A DNA stretch of 64,000 nt from Candidatus Saccharibacteria bacterium UBA1103 (GCA_002313515.1 DCBQ01000009.1:1-64000); one strand, 5' to 3'; numbered from the stretch's first letter, positions 51,894-60,951 are shown. Notes: generated by a model not told the origin, from the letters alone. Numbers and translations: made by a program.

Positions 51894-51930
51894 ATAAGCT
51901 ATTCTTAATTATACCACAACAACTAGGATT

Positions 51931-52036
51931 AAACCCACCCAGCGTGGCTACGCCACTGCTTGCCCGCCCTTGGCAGGGCGGGACTATGATTTTGTCAGCC
52001 TCTCGCCACTGCTTGCCTATTTCTTAATAGGGCGGG
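51931..52036 (-). repeat. dispersed palindromic elements, inverted orientation
   Basis: 51931-51985 is a full copy (AAACCCACCCAGCG...GCTTGCCCGCCC...GGGCGGGACT) of the element at 23026-23086, in opposite orientation. 51996-52036 is a partial second copy (CGCCACTGCTTGCC...AGGGCGGGACA). Confidence 0.7.
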
Positions 52037-52050
52037 ACACATTAGCTTAT

Positions 52051-52103
52051 CTGTCCTTCCCTGTCAAGGGAAGGTGGCAGGCGCCAGCCTGACGGATGGG
52101 TTA
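52051..52103 (+). repeat. palindromic element, CCTTCCC/GGGAAGG variant
   Basis: CTGTCCTTCCCTGTCAAGGG then AAGGTGGCAGGCGCCAGCC and GACGGATGGGTTAA: a pyrimidine/purine hairpin, a second short stem and a GGGTT tail, the plan shared by the other elements. It lies 21 nt past the fba stop. Confidence 0.65.
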
Positions 52104-52123
52104 ACTGCCACTGGATAAGGCTT

Positions 52124-53014
52124 CTAGTTAGCCGAAGCCTGATAGATTTGCTCAATCGCCTGCTTTAGCGTGGCGTTGAATTCTTCGTCGCTTTGCTGTG
52201 CCCGCAGGTTTTGCAATAGCGCCCGGCTAAAGCTGGCTGGCATATTGTGGTTCTGAGCTAGCTTAGCGCAAGCTTCATCGACACTATAGCCGCCCGACAG
52301 TGCCACAATACGCACTACAGCATCGTAGTTGTATAGGTCAGCATACAAATCAGACGTAGTAGGAATACTAAACTTAAACATAATTAGATCGCTCTGGTTC
52401 CAGCTGTCTAGGTGCCTTACGATTTCTGCCTTCATTGCGTGCTCAATCTCATTCTTCTGCTCAGCATGGATATCGACCTCTGGCTCAATAATTGGCACTA
52501 GACCCGCCCCGCAAATCTGCTTAGCGATTTCGAACTGCTGGTCAATAATAGCCTTAATACCGTCATGATTTAGCTCATGGATAACGCTGCGCATCTTGGT
52601 GCCAAATACGCCGTGTTGGTTAGCCTCAGCTAAACGATTTGTCAGCTCTGGGATCGGCTTCATCAACTGTACGCCGTCCGCCTGCTCGGCCAGGCCACTA
52701 TCAACCTTCAAAAACGGTACGATATGCTTGTCCTGCCACAGATATTCAGCCGTATACTTACCGTCAATCTGACTTAGCATAGTCTTCTCGAACAAAATAG
52801 CACCTAATATATGCTCATTGGTAAACGCAGGGCTAGTAATAATGCGAGCGCGCATCTGGTGCACTAGATCGAACATTTCGTCTTCGTTATGGTATTGCGA
52901 TTCGTCGATGCCATAGGCCTTCAGTGCTTTCGGTGTGCTACCGCCACTCTGGTCGAGCGCCGCAATAAAACCTTTACCATGCTTCATCTGTTCTAGCATT
53001 TCTGGATTTGCCAT
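52124..53014 (-). CDS. fba: fructose-bisphosphate aldolase class I
   Basis: 296 aa. [66 protein letters not shown] (Schiff-base Lys in MFKFS) and [16 protein letters not shown] are bacterial class I aldolase motifs. It splits fructose-1,6-bisphosphate in glycolysis. AAAAGGAGAATAA precedes the ATG. Confidence 0.93.
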   Translation of the reverse strand: MANPEMLEQMKHGKGFIAALDQSGGSTPKALKAYGIDESQYHNEDEMFDLVHQMRARIITSPAFTNEHILGAILFEKTMLSQIDGKYTAEYLWQDKHIVPFLKVDSGLAEQADGVQLMKPIPELTNRLAEANQHGVFGTKMRSVIHELNHDGIKAIIDQQFEIAKQICGAGLVPIIEPEVDIHAEQKNEIEHAMKAEIVRHLDSWNQSDLIMFKFSIPTTSDLYADLYNYDAVVRIVALSGGYSVDEACAKLAQNHNMPASFSRALLQNLRAQQSDEEFNATLKQAIEQIYQASAN

Positions 53015-53094
53015 TTATTCTCCTTTTTTGTTTCTAAATCTTAAACCAACATTAACATTAGCACGTTACGCGGATAATGTCAAGGCTACAAGTG

Positions 53095-53865
53095 CTATGT
53101 CAACTCATAGTCGTCGTTCGACGAAGCATCCGACGCGTTGCCGTTCAGCAGGTCGCCAAGGTTGTTGTCCTTGTATGCTTCTTGAGCCAACCGCACTGCT
53201 TCGCGTCGCGCCATTAGACGCTCGCGGTCCTTCCGGTCTTCTGCCTCAGCCTCGGCTAGCCTCTCATCTTCATCGCGAAAGCGCTTAATATAATCTGCGT
53301 AATTTGAATCGTTTATACCTAATGGCGATATTGTAACGTTATCCTTGACGGGTGCTAATTTACCGTTTTCGTCATACTCCTCGTCATACATAGCTACTTC
53401 GCGATTGTTATAGTCGTAACGTTGCACAACAATTCGCACTACCGTAGCACCCAGGCGTGAGACAAAGCTAAGCTCACCCCTATCAAATTCACGATGACGA
53501 TTTAAGTGACGCGGGTCAGCTACAGACTGCCAAAAGCTCCCTATGCCTTGCGACGACTCGTCTTGGTGCCATGTATCGACAATACCACGGAGCTGTTGCT
53601 GATTACCACGCTTATCTTGGTAGGCGCCAAAATAAACATTGGCGCAACGATCTGCAATTGATTTGCGCGATTCCTCAGCTAGCATATGGTAATCAGGACC
53701 ATGAATTGCAAAACGACCAAGAGCCTGTTTCAGCTCCTGGTCGCTATATTTAATTTCTCGTTCGTTTGCGTCTTCTGCCACATTGTGGCTAGCAGCCGCA
53801 CTAATAATTTGATATGGTATTTGTCTATCGGGTGAGCCGACAAACTCCTGACGACTTCCTTTCAT
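53095..53865 (-). CDS. hypothetical charged protein
   Basis: 256 aa, TATAAT about nine nt before the ATG. The central part is unrecognised (GRFAIHGPDYHMLAEESRKS, RLGATVVRIVVQRYDY); the C-terminal 60 aa form a highly charged helix (RFRDEDERLAEAEAEDRKD, RERLMARREAVRLAQEAY) with an Asn/Ser/Asp tail. Probably a soluble structural or scaffold protein; function unknown. Confidence 0.5.
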   Translation of the reverse strand: MKGSRQEFVGSPDRQIPYQIISAAASHNVAEDANEREIKYSDQELKQALGRFAIHGPDYHMLAEESRKSIADRCANVYFGAYQDKRGNQQQLRGIVDTWHQDESSQGIGSFWQSVADPRHLNRHREFDRGELSFVSRLGATVVRIVVQRYDYNNREVAMYDEEYDENGKLAPVKDNVTISPLGINDSNYADYIKRFRDEDERLAEAEAEDRKDRERLMARREAVRLAQEAYKDNNLGDLLNGNASDASSNDDYELT

Positions 53866-53910
53866 AATACCCGTATTATACAGTAACGCTAACGTTTAGT
53901 CAATATCTCT

Positions 53911-53970
53911 CAAGTCCCGCCCTGCTAAGGGCGGGACAAGCTGGTGCGACAGCGCCGCTGGGTGGGTTTA
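53911..53970 (+). repeat. dispersed two-hairpin palindromic element
   Basis: CAAGTCCCGCCCTGCTAAGG with GGGCGGG, then ACAAGCTGGTGCGACAGCGC and CGCTGGGTGGGTTT. It lies eight nt past the glyS stop, the same placement as the copies after yvcK and gatB. Confidence 0.75.
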
Positions 53971-53978
53971 CCTACCTT

Positions 53979-55325
53979 TTATTTCAGCTTTTCAGCTAGT
54001 TCGCTGATCTTTACGCGCTGTTGTTCGGTGGTGTCACGATCACGCACCGTGACGTCGTCGTTCTCTAGCGAGTCAAAGTCAATCACCACGCAATGTGGCA
54101 CGCCGATTTCATCGGCCTTGCGGTAGCGCTTGCCAATGTTACCACTGTCGTCCCAGTTAACACGACCCGGCATAGCGTCATTCAACATAGCGTAAACTTC
54201 CTGCGCTTTCTTCACTAGTTCCGGCTTGTTCTTTAGTAGCGGCGAGACCGTTGCCATGACTGGTGCTAACTGATGTGGCAGACGCAGGACATTACGCTTA
54301 CTACCGCCTACCTCGTCCGTCTGATAGAAGGCCGACAGAATTGCCATGATTAGGCGCTCCACACCAAACGACGGTTCGATCACGTGCGGCACAAACGGTG
54401 CGCTACCATCCTTCGGGCGGTACTCCATGGACTTCTTGGCCACCCGCTGGATGTTCTGCAGGTCAAAGTCGGTGCGGTACGCCAGACCCATCAGTTCTTC
54501 TCGGCCAATTGGGTAGTCAAACTCAATATCAATCGTGCGCTTGCTGTAGTGCGCCCGGTCGTTCTCTGGCACTTCGTATTCGTGAATCTTATCAGCTGGC
54601 AAGCCAATCACCTGCTCTAGGAACTCGTGAATTAAGCCCAGCAGCATAGTGAATTCTTTATCCCACCCCTCCGGTCGGACAAAGTACTCAATCTCCATCT
54701 GCTCGAACTCGCGTGAGCGGAAAATAAAATCACGCGGGCTAATTTCGTTGCGGAACGCCTTACCCTGTTGCGCCAAACCAAACGGTAGGTTTGGATACAA
54801 AGTATCAACCACATTACGGTAATTAGTGAAAATGCCTTGGGCAGTTTCGGGGCGCAGATAAGCCACTGCCTCGGCCGTATCGACCGGACCTACCGTCGTC
54901 TTAAACATCATGTTAAAGCTGCGCACATCAGACAATGGGTTACCATCAGGTGACTTAATGTCGTGCTCGCGAATCAGTTTGGTGATTTCCTCGTTAGTCA
55001 GACCTTCAGCCTCGATACCCTTGTCTTTCAATAGGTGATCGGCACGGTAGCGGCGATGATTTACGGTGTCCTCTACCAACGGATCAGCAAAAGTGGCGAC
55101 ATGGCCCGATGCCTGCCAAACCTTGGGATTCATAATGATGGCGGCATCCACGCCGTAGACTTCCGGGCGCTTGTCCACCCAGAAATTCCACCATAGGTCC
55201 ATCACCCGGCGCTTCAATTCAACACCTAGTGGACCCCAGTCCCATGTACCGGCCAGCCCGTCATAAACGGCTGAGCCCTGAAATATAAACCCCCTGCGCT
55301 TACATAGCGAAATAATATCTTCCAT
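53979..55325 (-). CDS. glyS: glycyl-tRNA synthetase (alpha2 type)
   Basis: 448 aa class II synthetase. GLAGTWDWGPLGVELKRRV, RPETAQGIFTNYRNV, LPFGLAQQGKAFRNEISPRD, FIFRSREFEQMEIEYF, PFVPHVIEPSFGVERLIMAIL (motif 3) and the anticodon-binding C-terminus are diagnostic. Seven nt separate TATAAT from the ATG, so it is leaderless. Confidence 0.95.
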   Translation of the reverse strand: MEDIISLCKRRGFIFQGSAVYDGLAGTWDWGPLGVELKRRVMDLWWNFWVDKRPEVYGVDAAIIMNPKVWQASGHVATFADPLVEDTVNHRRYRADHLLKDKGIEAEGLTNEEITKLIREHDIKSPDGNPLSDVRSFNMMFKTTVGPVDTAEAVAYLRPETAQGIFTNYRNVVDTLYPNLPFGLAQQGKAFRNEISPRDFIFRSREFEQMEIEYFVRPEGWDKEFTMLLGLIHEFLEQVIGLPADKIHEYEVPENDRAHYSKRTIDIEFDYPIGREELMGLAYRTDFDLQNIQRVAKKSMEYRPKDGSAPFVPHVIEPSFGVERLIMAILSAFYQTDEVGGSKRNVLRLPHQLAPVMATVSPLLKNKPELVKKAQEVYAMLNDAMPGRVNWDDSGNIGKRYRKADEIGVPHCVVIDFDSLENDDVTVRDRDTTEQQRVKISELAEKLK

Positions 55326-55381
55326 ACGGTCTATTATACTACAAAATATTATGCCTCCCTTTAGTAAAGGGAGATACTGAT

Positions 55382-56074
55382 TTACTTCCCTGCTGCAATC
55401 TGCGACAGGTAGAGGACGCCGGCAATGGTTTGGTCGGTCAGGCCGCTCAGACGCGCTAGTAATTCTGCGTTATTTACCGCCATGATGCGCAATAGTTTAA
55501 TGGTCGAGGAATCATATTGGCCGTTCGGGTTGTAGCTAAACGCGCTCTCACTGACACTGTAATCGTAGCGGGCGTCCTCCACCAGCTTCATTCCCCGTAC
55601 GTCGGTCATTAGATTTAACTCACTACCCATTAGGCGCGCCACCCGCAAGTAGAACCAGGCCTTCGATAACCGTAGATCTACTGTCAGGTTATTTAGCGCC
55701 TGCATGGTCTGCATCAGGATTTTATATAGCTCGGGCGAGTCCACGGTATTGCTGATATCGGCCACCTTCTTAATCGCTTCATAGCCGAACTGCAGGCGAT
55801 CGTAATCAGTCATAATCTGGTCGTAAAATTTAATAATCTGCGCCCCAGTTAGCGTCCACATGCCGTCGATGTTCATACTGCTCTTAACTAGGTTCAGCTG
55901 GCACTCGGCAAACAGCTCAATGCCGCCGGCCAATTTCGACCGCTCGCGTCGCACGCCCTTAGCAATCACGGCAATCTGGCTGTCGTTGGGGGTTAGTACG
56001 GTCAGGATGCGGTCGGCCTCACGATAGTTAGTCCGCCGCAGGATAATGCCAGTAGTTTTTAGATTTTGCACCAT
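55382..56074 (-). CDS. recO: DNA repair protein RecO
   Basis: 230 aa. An N-terminal OB fold (LKTTGIILRRTNYREADRILTVLTP, IAVIAKGVRRERSKLAGGIELFAEC) and a helical C-terminus. The zinc Cys cluster of some RecO proteins is absent. RecO loads RecA and anneals ssDNA. The start overlaps the receiver-domain gene by 16 nt. Confidence 0.9.
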   Translation of the reverse strand: MVQNLKTTGIILRRTNYREADRILTVLTPNDSQIAVIAKGVRRERSKLAGGIELFAECQLNLVKSSMNIDGMWTLTGAQIIKFYDQIMTDYDRLQFGYEAIKKVADISNTVDSPELYKILMQTMQALNNLTVDLRLSKAWFYLRVARLMGSELNLMTDVRGMKLVEDARYDYSVSESAFSYNPNGQYDSSTIKLLRIMAVNNAELLARLSGLTDQTIAGVLYLSQIAAGK

Positions 56075-56409
56075 ATGTCCTCCATCTGATACGTCGCCTT
56101 ATCCAGTACCGCCACTACACCGAACTGCCGCACATCGGCCAGTGCAATATTATGGCCAGAAGCAGATAGGATAATCTTCGGTAGTTTCAGTGTATCGTCA
56201 TAGGTTGCCATTTCATTCAATAGAGTCAGGGCATTTAGCTGTCCCAGGTGGATATCCATTATCAACGCTCGATAGCTACCTTGGTCTAAGGCGTCAAAGA
56301 CCCGATCGGGCTTGCTGACTACGGTTACTTTGTAGCCGCGCTTTTTTAACGTTCGTCCTAAGCTGTCAGCAAACCATGCATCATCCTCTAGGAGCAACAC
56401 GGATTTCAT
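56059..56409 (-). CDS. stand-alone response-regulator receiver protein
   Basis: 116 aa, only a REC domain: acidic pair E8-D9-D10, phosphoacceptor D52 (IMDIHLG), S82-A-S84 switch region and K104 (VLDKATY) are intact. No output domain, like CheY/Spo0F. It overlaps the kinase-like gene by ATGA and recO by 16 nt. Confidence 0.85.
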   Translation of the reverse strand: MKSVLLLEDDAWFADSLGRTLKKRGYKVTVVSKPDRVFDALDQGSYRALIMDIHLGQLNALTLLNEMATYDDTLKLPKIILSASGHNIALADVRQFGVVAVLDKATYQMEDIWCKI

Positions 56410-57137
56410 AGCGCCTCCAACAGACTCATCTGACGGCTAAGCGGTAAATAGGTTTCAATGGTAACTCCGCCCTGCTGGTGGCGATGCATCTCAACATGGC
56501 CATGCATAGCCTGGGTTAGTTTGTCGGCTAGCAACAGGTTTAAACTACCCATCAACGGCCGGGCATGTATCGGATTAAGTTCGCCTATCAAATTGCCGGG
56601 ATTCAGTAATGATGCATCTCTTCGGCCATCAAAATCCGTCCCATAGTCACGAATCGCCACCTTGACTTCATCTTTAGTCGTCGTCTGTACTGCTACCTTA
56701 ACTGGGCACTCCGACCGATTGTAGCGCAGAGCATCAGTCAGGAAGCGCATCAGAATCTCTCTTAGTGTCTGGTAATTACCCACAGCTACTGGCTGCTGAT
56801 GATGCGGTGGTAGCTCACAAATAAATGGACGTTTTAGCCCATGGCTAAGCGGCTGCGCACTGCGACTAACTTCTTGCACTAAACCGCACAGTTGAATAGG
56901 CTCTAGCCGCAAATTGTCTTCGAGTGGACTAGCTGCTTGCGCCAGCTGATCAACTACCTGTAGCGCTTCATTTAGCGTGAGCTGCATCTGTTCCAACACC
57001 GCGCTCTCGCCTGACTTTATACTATCACCCTCTGCTAGTTCAAAGGAGAGTTGCCTTAGACGCACTAGCGGTGCTCGAAGATCACGCGACGCCGCAGCTA
57101 CCGATAATGCACCTAGGTCTAACCCCTCCCACTTCAT
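56406..57137 (-). CDS. degenerate histidine kinase, soluble
   Basis: 243 aa, no TM or sensor domain. HisKA-like helices at about 10-80 hold SRDLRAPL where the family has SHELRTPL, so the phosphoacceptor His is Arg18. In the ATPase part the N box reads FLTDALRYN (Asn replaced by Asp) and the G1 box IRDYGTDFD. It is therefore probably unable to autophosphorylate and may act as a phosphatase or binding partner for the receiver encoded next. A TATACT box lies 10 nt before the ATG. Confidence 0.7.
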   Translation of the reverse strand: MKWEGLDLGALSVAAASRDLRAPLVRLRQLSFELAEGDSIKSGESAVLEQMQLTLNEALQVVDQLAQAASPLEDNLRLEPIQLCGLVQEVSRSAQPLSHGLKRPFICELPPHHQQPVAVGNYQTLREILMRFLTDALRYNRSECPVKVAVQTTTKDEVKVAIRDYGTDFDGRRDASLLNPGNLIGELNPIHARPLMGSLNLLLADKLTQAMHGHVEMHRHQQGGVTIETYLPLSRQMSLLEAL

Positions 57138-57207
57138 ATCTATATTTAGTATAGCAAAATCCGAAAATTGATGTCGCTTATGCTATAGATATTTTTGGCT
57201 TAATTAA

Positions 57208-57873
57208 CTAAGGCTGGAATTGCAACGTAGTAAGAATAGTGTTATTAAAGTCAGCCACAAAGTCCGAGCGATCCACATACAGGCGTAATGTTTTATCACG
57301 TACCTTGAATATCACGGCAGAACCATTAATTGTGTCACTCAGCTGCCCGTCAACACGAATACCTTGGTAGCCTGCAAAACCTTCTTTAGCGCCAATGACA
57401 ACTGGGTTTGCTGTCACTTTGCCATCTTCAACCAAACTTTCGTAACTTTTTACTACGTCTGAATAAACATCGTTGGTTACACTAACTCGCAATGCATAAG
57501 GAGTCACATTAGGGTTGGCCTTTGGGACCATTGATGGATAGAAATACACCTGTAAATTGCCGTCACTGCTCTCAGCAGTATAGCCCGACCATGTCTTAGG
57601 ATAGTCAAAACGAACAGAGCCCATCTCTGACGGACCTTGATAAGTCGAATTCGGCTTCTTCTGCTCTTCGGTAAACCTCGCTTGGTCGTCTTTTTGCTGC
57701 TGCTCCTTAGCCTCGGTCACCGCAGCATCAACCTTAGCCTGGCCGTTCTTCTGCCAGTCCACCATACCCGAATAGGCCCAGACGAAGGCACCGGCCGCCC
57801 CCACTAGAAATACCGCCAATAATATAGTTGCAATTAATAGTGGATTGACCGCCCCTCGCTCGTCATGTTTCAT
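57208..57873 (-). CDS. single-TM protein with PsbP-like outer domain
   Basis: 221 aa. N-terminal TM helix (about 9-34), a Glu/Gln/Lys linker (VTEAKEQQQKDDQARFTEE), then a domain with VRFDYPKTWSGYTAE and TLRLYVDRSDFVADFNNTILTTLQF, typical of lipoprotein-like PsbP/YP-TW proteins common in Patescibacteria. An extended -10 (TGCTAGAAT) is six nt before the ATG. Function unknown. Confidence 0.65.
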   Translation of the reverse strand: MKHDERGAVNPLLIATILLAVFLVGAAGAFVWAYSGMVDWQKNGQAKVDAAVTEAKEQQQKDDQARFTEEQKKPNSTYQGPSEMGSVRFDYPKTWSGYTAESSDGNLQVYFYPSMVPKANPNVTPYALRVSVTNDVYSDVVKSYESLVEDGKVTANPVVIGAKEGFAGYQGIRVDGQLSDTINGSAVIFKVRDKTLRLYVDRSDFVADFNNTILTTLQFQP

Positions 57874-57894
57874 GCACTCATTCTAGCATAAGCG

Positions 57895-58113
57895 TTATTC
57901 TTCTTCAAACTTTTCCAACTTCAGCTTGATTTGGTTGACCTTGTTTTCCGTTTCGGCTAGGCGCTGTTTGATTTGCTCCGCTAACTTAACGCCTTCATCA
58001 AATTTCTTGGTCGCTTGCTCGATATCTACATCACCGGCATTAAACCACGCGACGATCTCGTCCAGCTGCGCCATCAGCTGGTTTAAATCGGTTTTATTAT
58101 TTTGCTCGGACAT
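57895..58113 (-). CDS. xseB: exodeoxyribonuclease VII small subunit
   Basis: 72 aa, helical. LNQLMAQLDEIVAWFNAGDVDIEQATKKFDEG and LAEQIKQRLAETENKVNQI are the XseB signature (LE.IV..le.g...LE.....eeG..L...c...L). It overlaps xseA by 17 nt. Confidence 0.92.
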   Translation of the reverse strand: MSEQNNKTDLNQLMAQLDEIVAWFNAGDVDIEQATKKFDEGVKLAEQIKQRLAETENKVNQIKLKLEKFEEE

Positions 58114-59233
58114 CTGTTACCTCCGTATCAATTAAATTAGTATCCGTTTCAATGGTCAGCTTAACACCCTTGTCCGGTGGCGATTTCAATAGGTGTTCAC
58201 CTGCCCAGATCAAGGCGTAACCGCGCTTTAAGGCGGCCCGCGGATTATAGGCGTTCAGTGTGCCGGTGGCCGTAGTAAAGCGCGCCTTGGTATCCCTTAG
58301 GCTCCGGTCAGTCAGTTGGCTAATCCGGTCTAAACTACGCAACAACTGATCGCGTTGTCCTTGCACCTGCAGCTCCAACGTCCGCACCATGCCCGACAGT
58401 TTATCCGACGTGGCCGCCAGTAGCTCCCGCCGGTCGGGCACCAGTAGCTCCGCCGCATTGGACGGCGTGCTAGCACGCAAGTCGGCCGCCAGGTCCGCCA
58501 GCGTCGTATCAATCTCGTGACCCACACCAGTAATGGTCGGAATACGACTAGCCGCAATGACCCGCACCAGCTTCTCGTCGTCAAAGACCGCCAGGTCATC
58601 GCGCGAGCCACCACCGCGCAGAATGGCCAGCACTTCCGGCGGATCAGGTAGCTCGTTCATCTGATGAATCGCACTAATAATCTGGTCAGCCGCCACATCG
58701 CCCTGCACCTGTGTTGAGATCACGTCGATGGTCAGCCCCGACATGCGGGCGCTCAGGATTTTAATGAAGTCGGCATAGCCCGCCGCCTGCACCGACGAGA
58801 TCACGCCGATGTGTTGTGGCAGTTTTGGCAGTATCCGTTTGCGCCGTACGTCGAATAAGCCCTCAGCGGTCAGCTTCTTCTTTAACAGCTCAAAGGATTT
58901 TTTAATCGAGCCCTCACCCACTGGCTTAATTAACTGGACCGTCAGACTGAAGCGCCCCCACTTGGTTAGGCCGGGGCGTGCCCGCACCTTCACTTTCATA
59001 CCGTCCTCTAGAGCAATACGCAAGTTATAAATCGGCATGAAGCAGTTCAGGATTCCATCCTTGTCCTTCAGGTCAAAGAACACCCACTTCCCCTGATTGA
59101 CCTTATAGTTCGCCACCTCACCGATCACATCAATATATGGCACAGCCGTTTCCATAATCTGGTTGATGACTGCAATGGCCTGCGATACTGTAAATTCTGG
59201 TGGCGTACCCGGTAAATTATCTCGTTTATCCAC
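58097..59233 (-). CDS. xseA: exodeoxyribonuclease VII large subunit
   Basis: 378 aa. An OB fold (VIGEVANYKVNQGKWVFFDLKD) and the catalytic region (GVISSVQAAGYADFIKIL, LRGGGSRDDLAVFDDEKLVRVI, PTITGVGHEIDTTLADLAADLRASTPSNAAEL) match XseA. With XseB it degrades ssDNA. The start lies eight nt inside the UPF0104 gene. Confidence 0.95.
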   Translation of the reverse strand: MDKRDNLPGTPPEFTVSQAIAVINQIMETAVPYIDVIGEVANYKVNQGKWVFFDLKDKDGILNCFMPIYNLRIALEDGMKVKVRARPGLTKWGRFSLTVQLIKPVGEGSIKKSFELLKKKLTAEGLFDVRRKRILPKLPQHIGVISSVQAAGYADFIKILSARMSGLTIDVISTQVQGDVAADQIISAIHQMNELPDPPEVLAILRGGGSRDDLAVFDDEKLVRVIAASRIPTITGVGHEIDTTLADLAADLRASTPSNAAELLVPDRRELLAATSDKLSGMVRTLELQVQGQRDQLLRSLDRISQLTDRSLRDTKARFTTATGTLNAYNPRAALKRGYALIWAGEHLLKSPPDKGVKLTIETDTNLIDTEVTDVRAK

Positions 59234-60461
59234 GCTTATTGCCCTCCTTCTTCACAGACTTAGCCACAGACTTAGCCACGGCTTTTCCATAGCTTTTGTC
59301 CACTTTATCCACGGCTTTTCCACCATTTTTAGCTGGTTTATCCACAGATTTATCGCACTTATCCACAGGCCGGCCGTACTTATGTATGGCGTGTTGATAG
59401 ACAAAGAACCCCGTACTAATAGTGCCGGCTAACAGCAGTGCCCGCGTCAAAATCACGCCGGCTAAGGCGGCTGCCGCCGGCACACCACCAGCCAATAGAA
59501 TCGACACCATGACCGCCTCGTAGGCACCCACACCGCCCGGCGTAATCATTAGACCGCCACCAACGGTCGCCGCCCCGTAAGCAATTAGCAGAATCGCCGG
59601 ATTAACGAAAGTTCCCAGCGCCAGGAAGGTTACAAAAAACAGCGACACATCTAGTACGTTAAAGGCAAAACTCCATATAATCGGCCGCTTTAATAGCACC
59701 TTGTTGGCCTTTAGCGCCGTAAGGTCGTCATGAAAGTCAAAAAAGAACTGGTCCAGTGCATCGGTTGTCAGTACGTTCGCCCGTCGGCCAAAGGTTACCT
59801 TCTCGACAACCTTATTTACCCACTTGCTCAGCCAGTGACTAAAGCTCGCGATCCGCTCCTTCGAGCCAAAAACATAATTGCCAAAGGCTACCACAAAAAT
59901 TAAGACCGTGACCGCCACTGCCGTGGCTACTACCACCCAGTTGGCCGTACGATCCTCGATAGTCGCCCAGACTAGCGCCGCCGCCATTAGGCACATGAAG
60001 GTACCGAACTGCACAATAATACGCATTACCTGTGTCATAGTCGCTTGACCCGCCGGTACACCGTGACGCCCCAAACGCCACACCATATAACCCGCCCCGG
60101 CCACGCCAGCTGACGGAAAGACATGGTTGACAAAGGTAAATTCTAGCGACATGCCGGTCGCCTGTAAGGGCGTCACCTGCTTTAACTGACCGCGCGCGCG
60201 TAGATAAGAGAAAAATATTTCCGTATTAGCATAATATGAGGCAAACTGTAGCGGAATCAGTAGCAGTATCAACCAGATGTTCGCCCGCCCCAGCAGATTC
60301 CAGGCCTGTCCCAGCTCATGTCGCGCCGCTACTAAAACGACAATCAATAAGACAATAGTAATAATATTAAACCAGAAGCGGAAGCCGCCGTGATGATGCC
60401 GCCACACCCGGCGTCGTGCCACATCAAATCCGTGACCCAGTCCCTCCTTGAATCGTTGCAT
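59226..60461 (-). CDS. UPF0104/LPG-synthase-TM family membrane protein
   Basis: 411 aa with about eight TM helices. FTFVNHVFPSAGVAGAGYMVWRL and ITPGGVGAYEAVMVSILLAGG are the two family signatures (N..lP.g..gg...r......; tPGGlGa.E). Relatives include the flippase half of MprF and AglD. The C-terminal 60 aa are a Lys/Val/Asp repeat tail (VDKCDKSVDKPAKN, VAKSVAKSVKKEG), unusual and cytoplasmic. TATAAT (in TGCTATAAT) is six nt before the ATG. Confidence 0.85.
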   Translation of the reverse strand: MQRFKEGLGHGFDVARRRVWRHHHGGFRFWFNIITIVLLIVVLVAARHELGQAWNLLGRANIWLILLLIPLQFASYYANTEIFFSYLRARGQLKQVTPLQATGMSLEFTFVNHVFPSAGVAGAGYMVWRLGRHGVPAGQATMTQVMRIIVQFGTFMCLMAAALVWATIEDRTANWVVVATAVAVTVLIFVVAFGNYVFGSKERIASFSHWLSKWVNKVVEKVTFGRRANVLTTDALDQFFFDFHDDLTALKANKVLLKRPIIWSFAFNVLDVSLFFVTFLALGTFVNPAILLIAYGAATVGGGLMITPGGVGAYEAVMVSILLAGGVPAAAALAGVILTRALLLAGTISTGFFVYQHAIHKYGRPVDKCDKSVDKPAKNGGKAVDKVDKSYGKAVAKSVAKSVKKEGNKRG

Positions 60462-60479
60462 AGGGATATTATAGCAGAA

Positions 60480-60515
60480 TTAAAGCCCCAGTCACACATG
60501 AATGTGACTGGGGCT
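60480..60515 (-). terminator. strong hairpin between UPF0104 and the split gene
   Basis: AGCCCCAGTCACA / TGTGACTGGGGCT (60484-60515), 13-bp stem; the minus strand continues TTTAATTC. It ends the gene at 60535. Confidence 0.8.
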
Positions 60516-60534
60516 AAATAAGGATGCGCAGAGA

Positions 60535-60951
60535 TCAGTGCGAGTGGCCGTGCCTTAATAAGCGGCGTCCAAAAAGGAGATCGACGTCCCAATCAAAATC
60601 ATTTAAGACTTTTTCTGGTACTTTCATATCTTTAAGCTCTTCACGACACCTGTCGACCAACTCACGGAACCCAATGGGGTTGGGTGTAGAGTCTGTAAGC
60701 TTAGCACAAACAATCTCATCAAAAATTTTCTTAATAGCTGTTGCGCGTTCGATCACTTCCTTTGCACGTTTGCTTTGTTCAGATATAATCTTCGCAACAT
60801 CACCGCGCAAGTATGGAATATAAATATCAGAAGGCACTACTCCACTACATAGTATTTTATTATGGCCAGTGTCACCTTCCACAACCTTGTCGCCTGGTCG
60901 CACATAGACCTCGATAGACGATGCACCATATAGGGGGGGGCACCCAAACAC
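60535..60951 (-). CDS. C-terminal part of a gene split at a G8 tract
   Basis: The open frame gives GASSIEVYVRPGDKVVEGDTG onward, then a helical domain (IISEQSKRAKEVIERATAIKK) and a His-rich end. The only start in this frame (GTG at 60951) has no ribosome site and lies inside the upstream frame. Removing one base from the G8 tract (60933-60940) fuses it to the frame at 60872-61504, giving a protein of about 320-340 aa. It is thus part of one gene, interrupted by a frameshift or switched by the tract. Confidence 0.55.
   Translation of the reverse strand: MFGCPPLYGASSIEVYVRPGDKVVEGDTGHNKILCSGVVPSDIYIPYLRGDVAKIISEQSKRAKEVIERATAIKKIFDEIVCAKLTDSTPNPIGFRELVDRCREELKDMKVPEKVLNDFDWDVDLLFGRRLLRHGHSH

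Noticed and set aside
59229..59390. Several TTATCCAC strings looked like an oriC DnaA-box cluster
   Set aside because: They fall on Val-Asp-Lys codons of the UPF0104 tail, with no AT-rich unwinding region and no dnaA/dnaN nearby.
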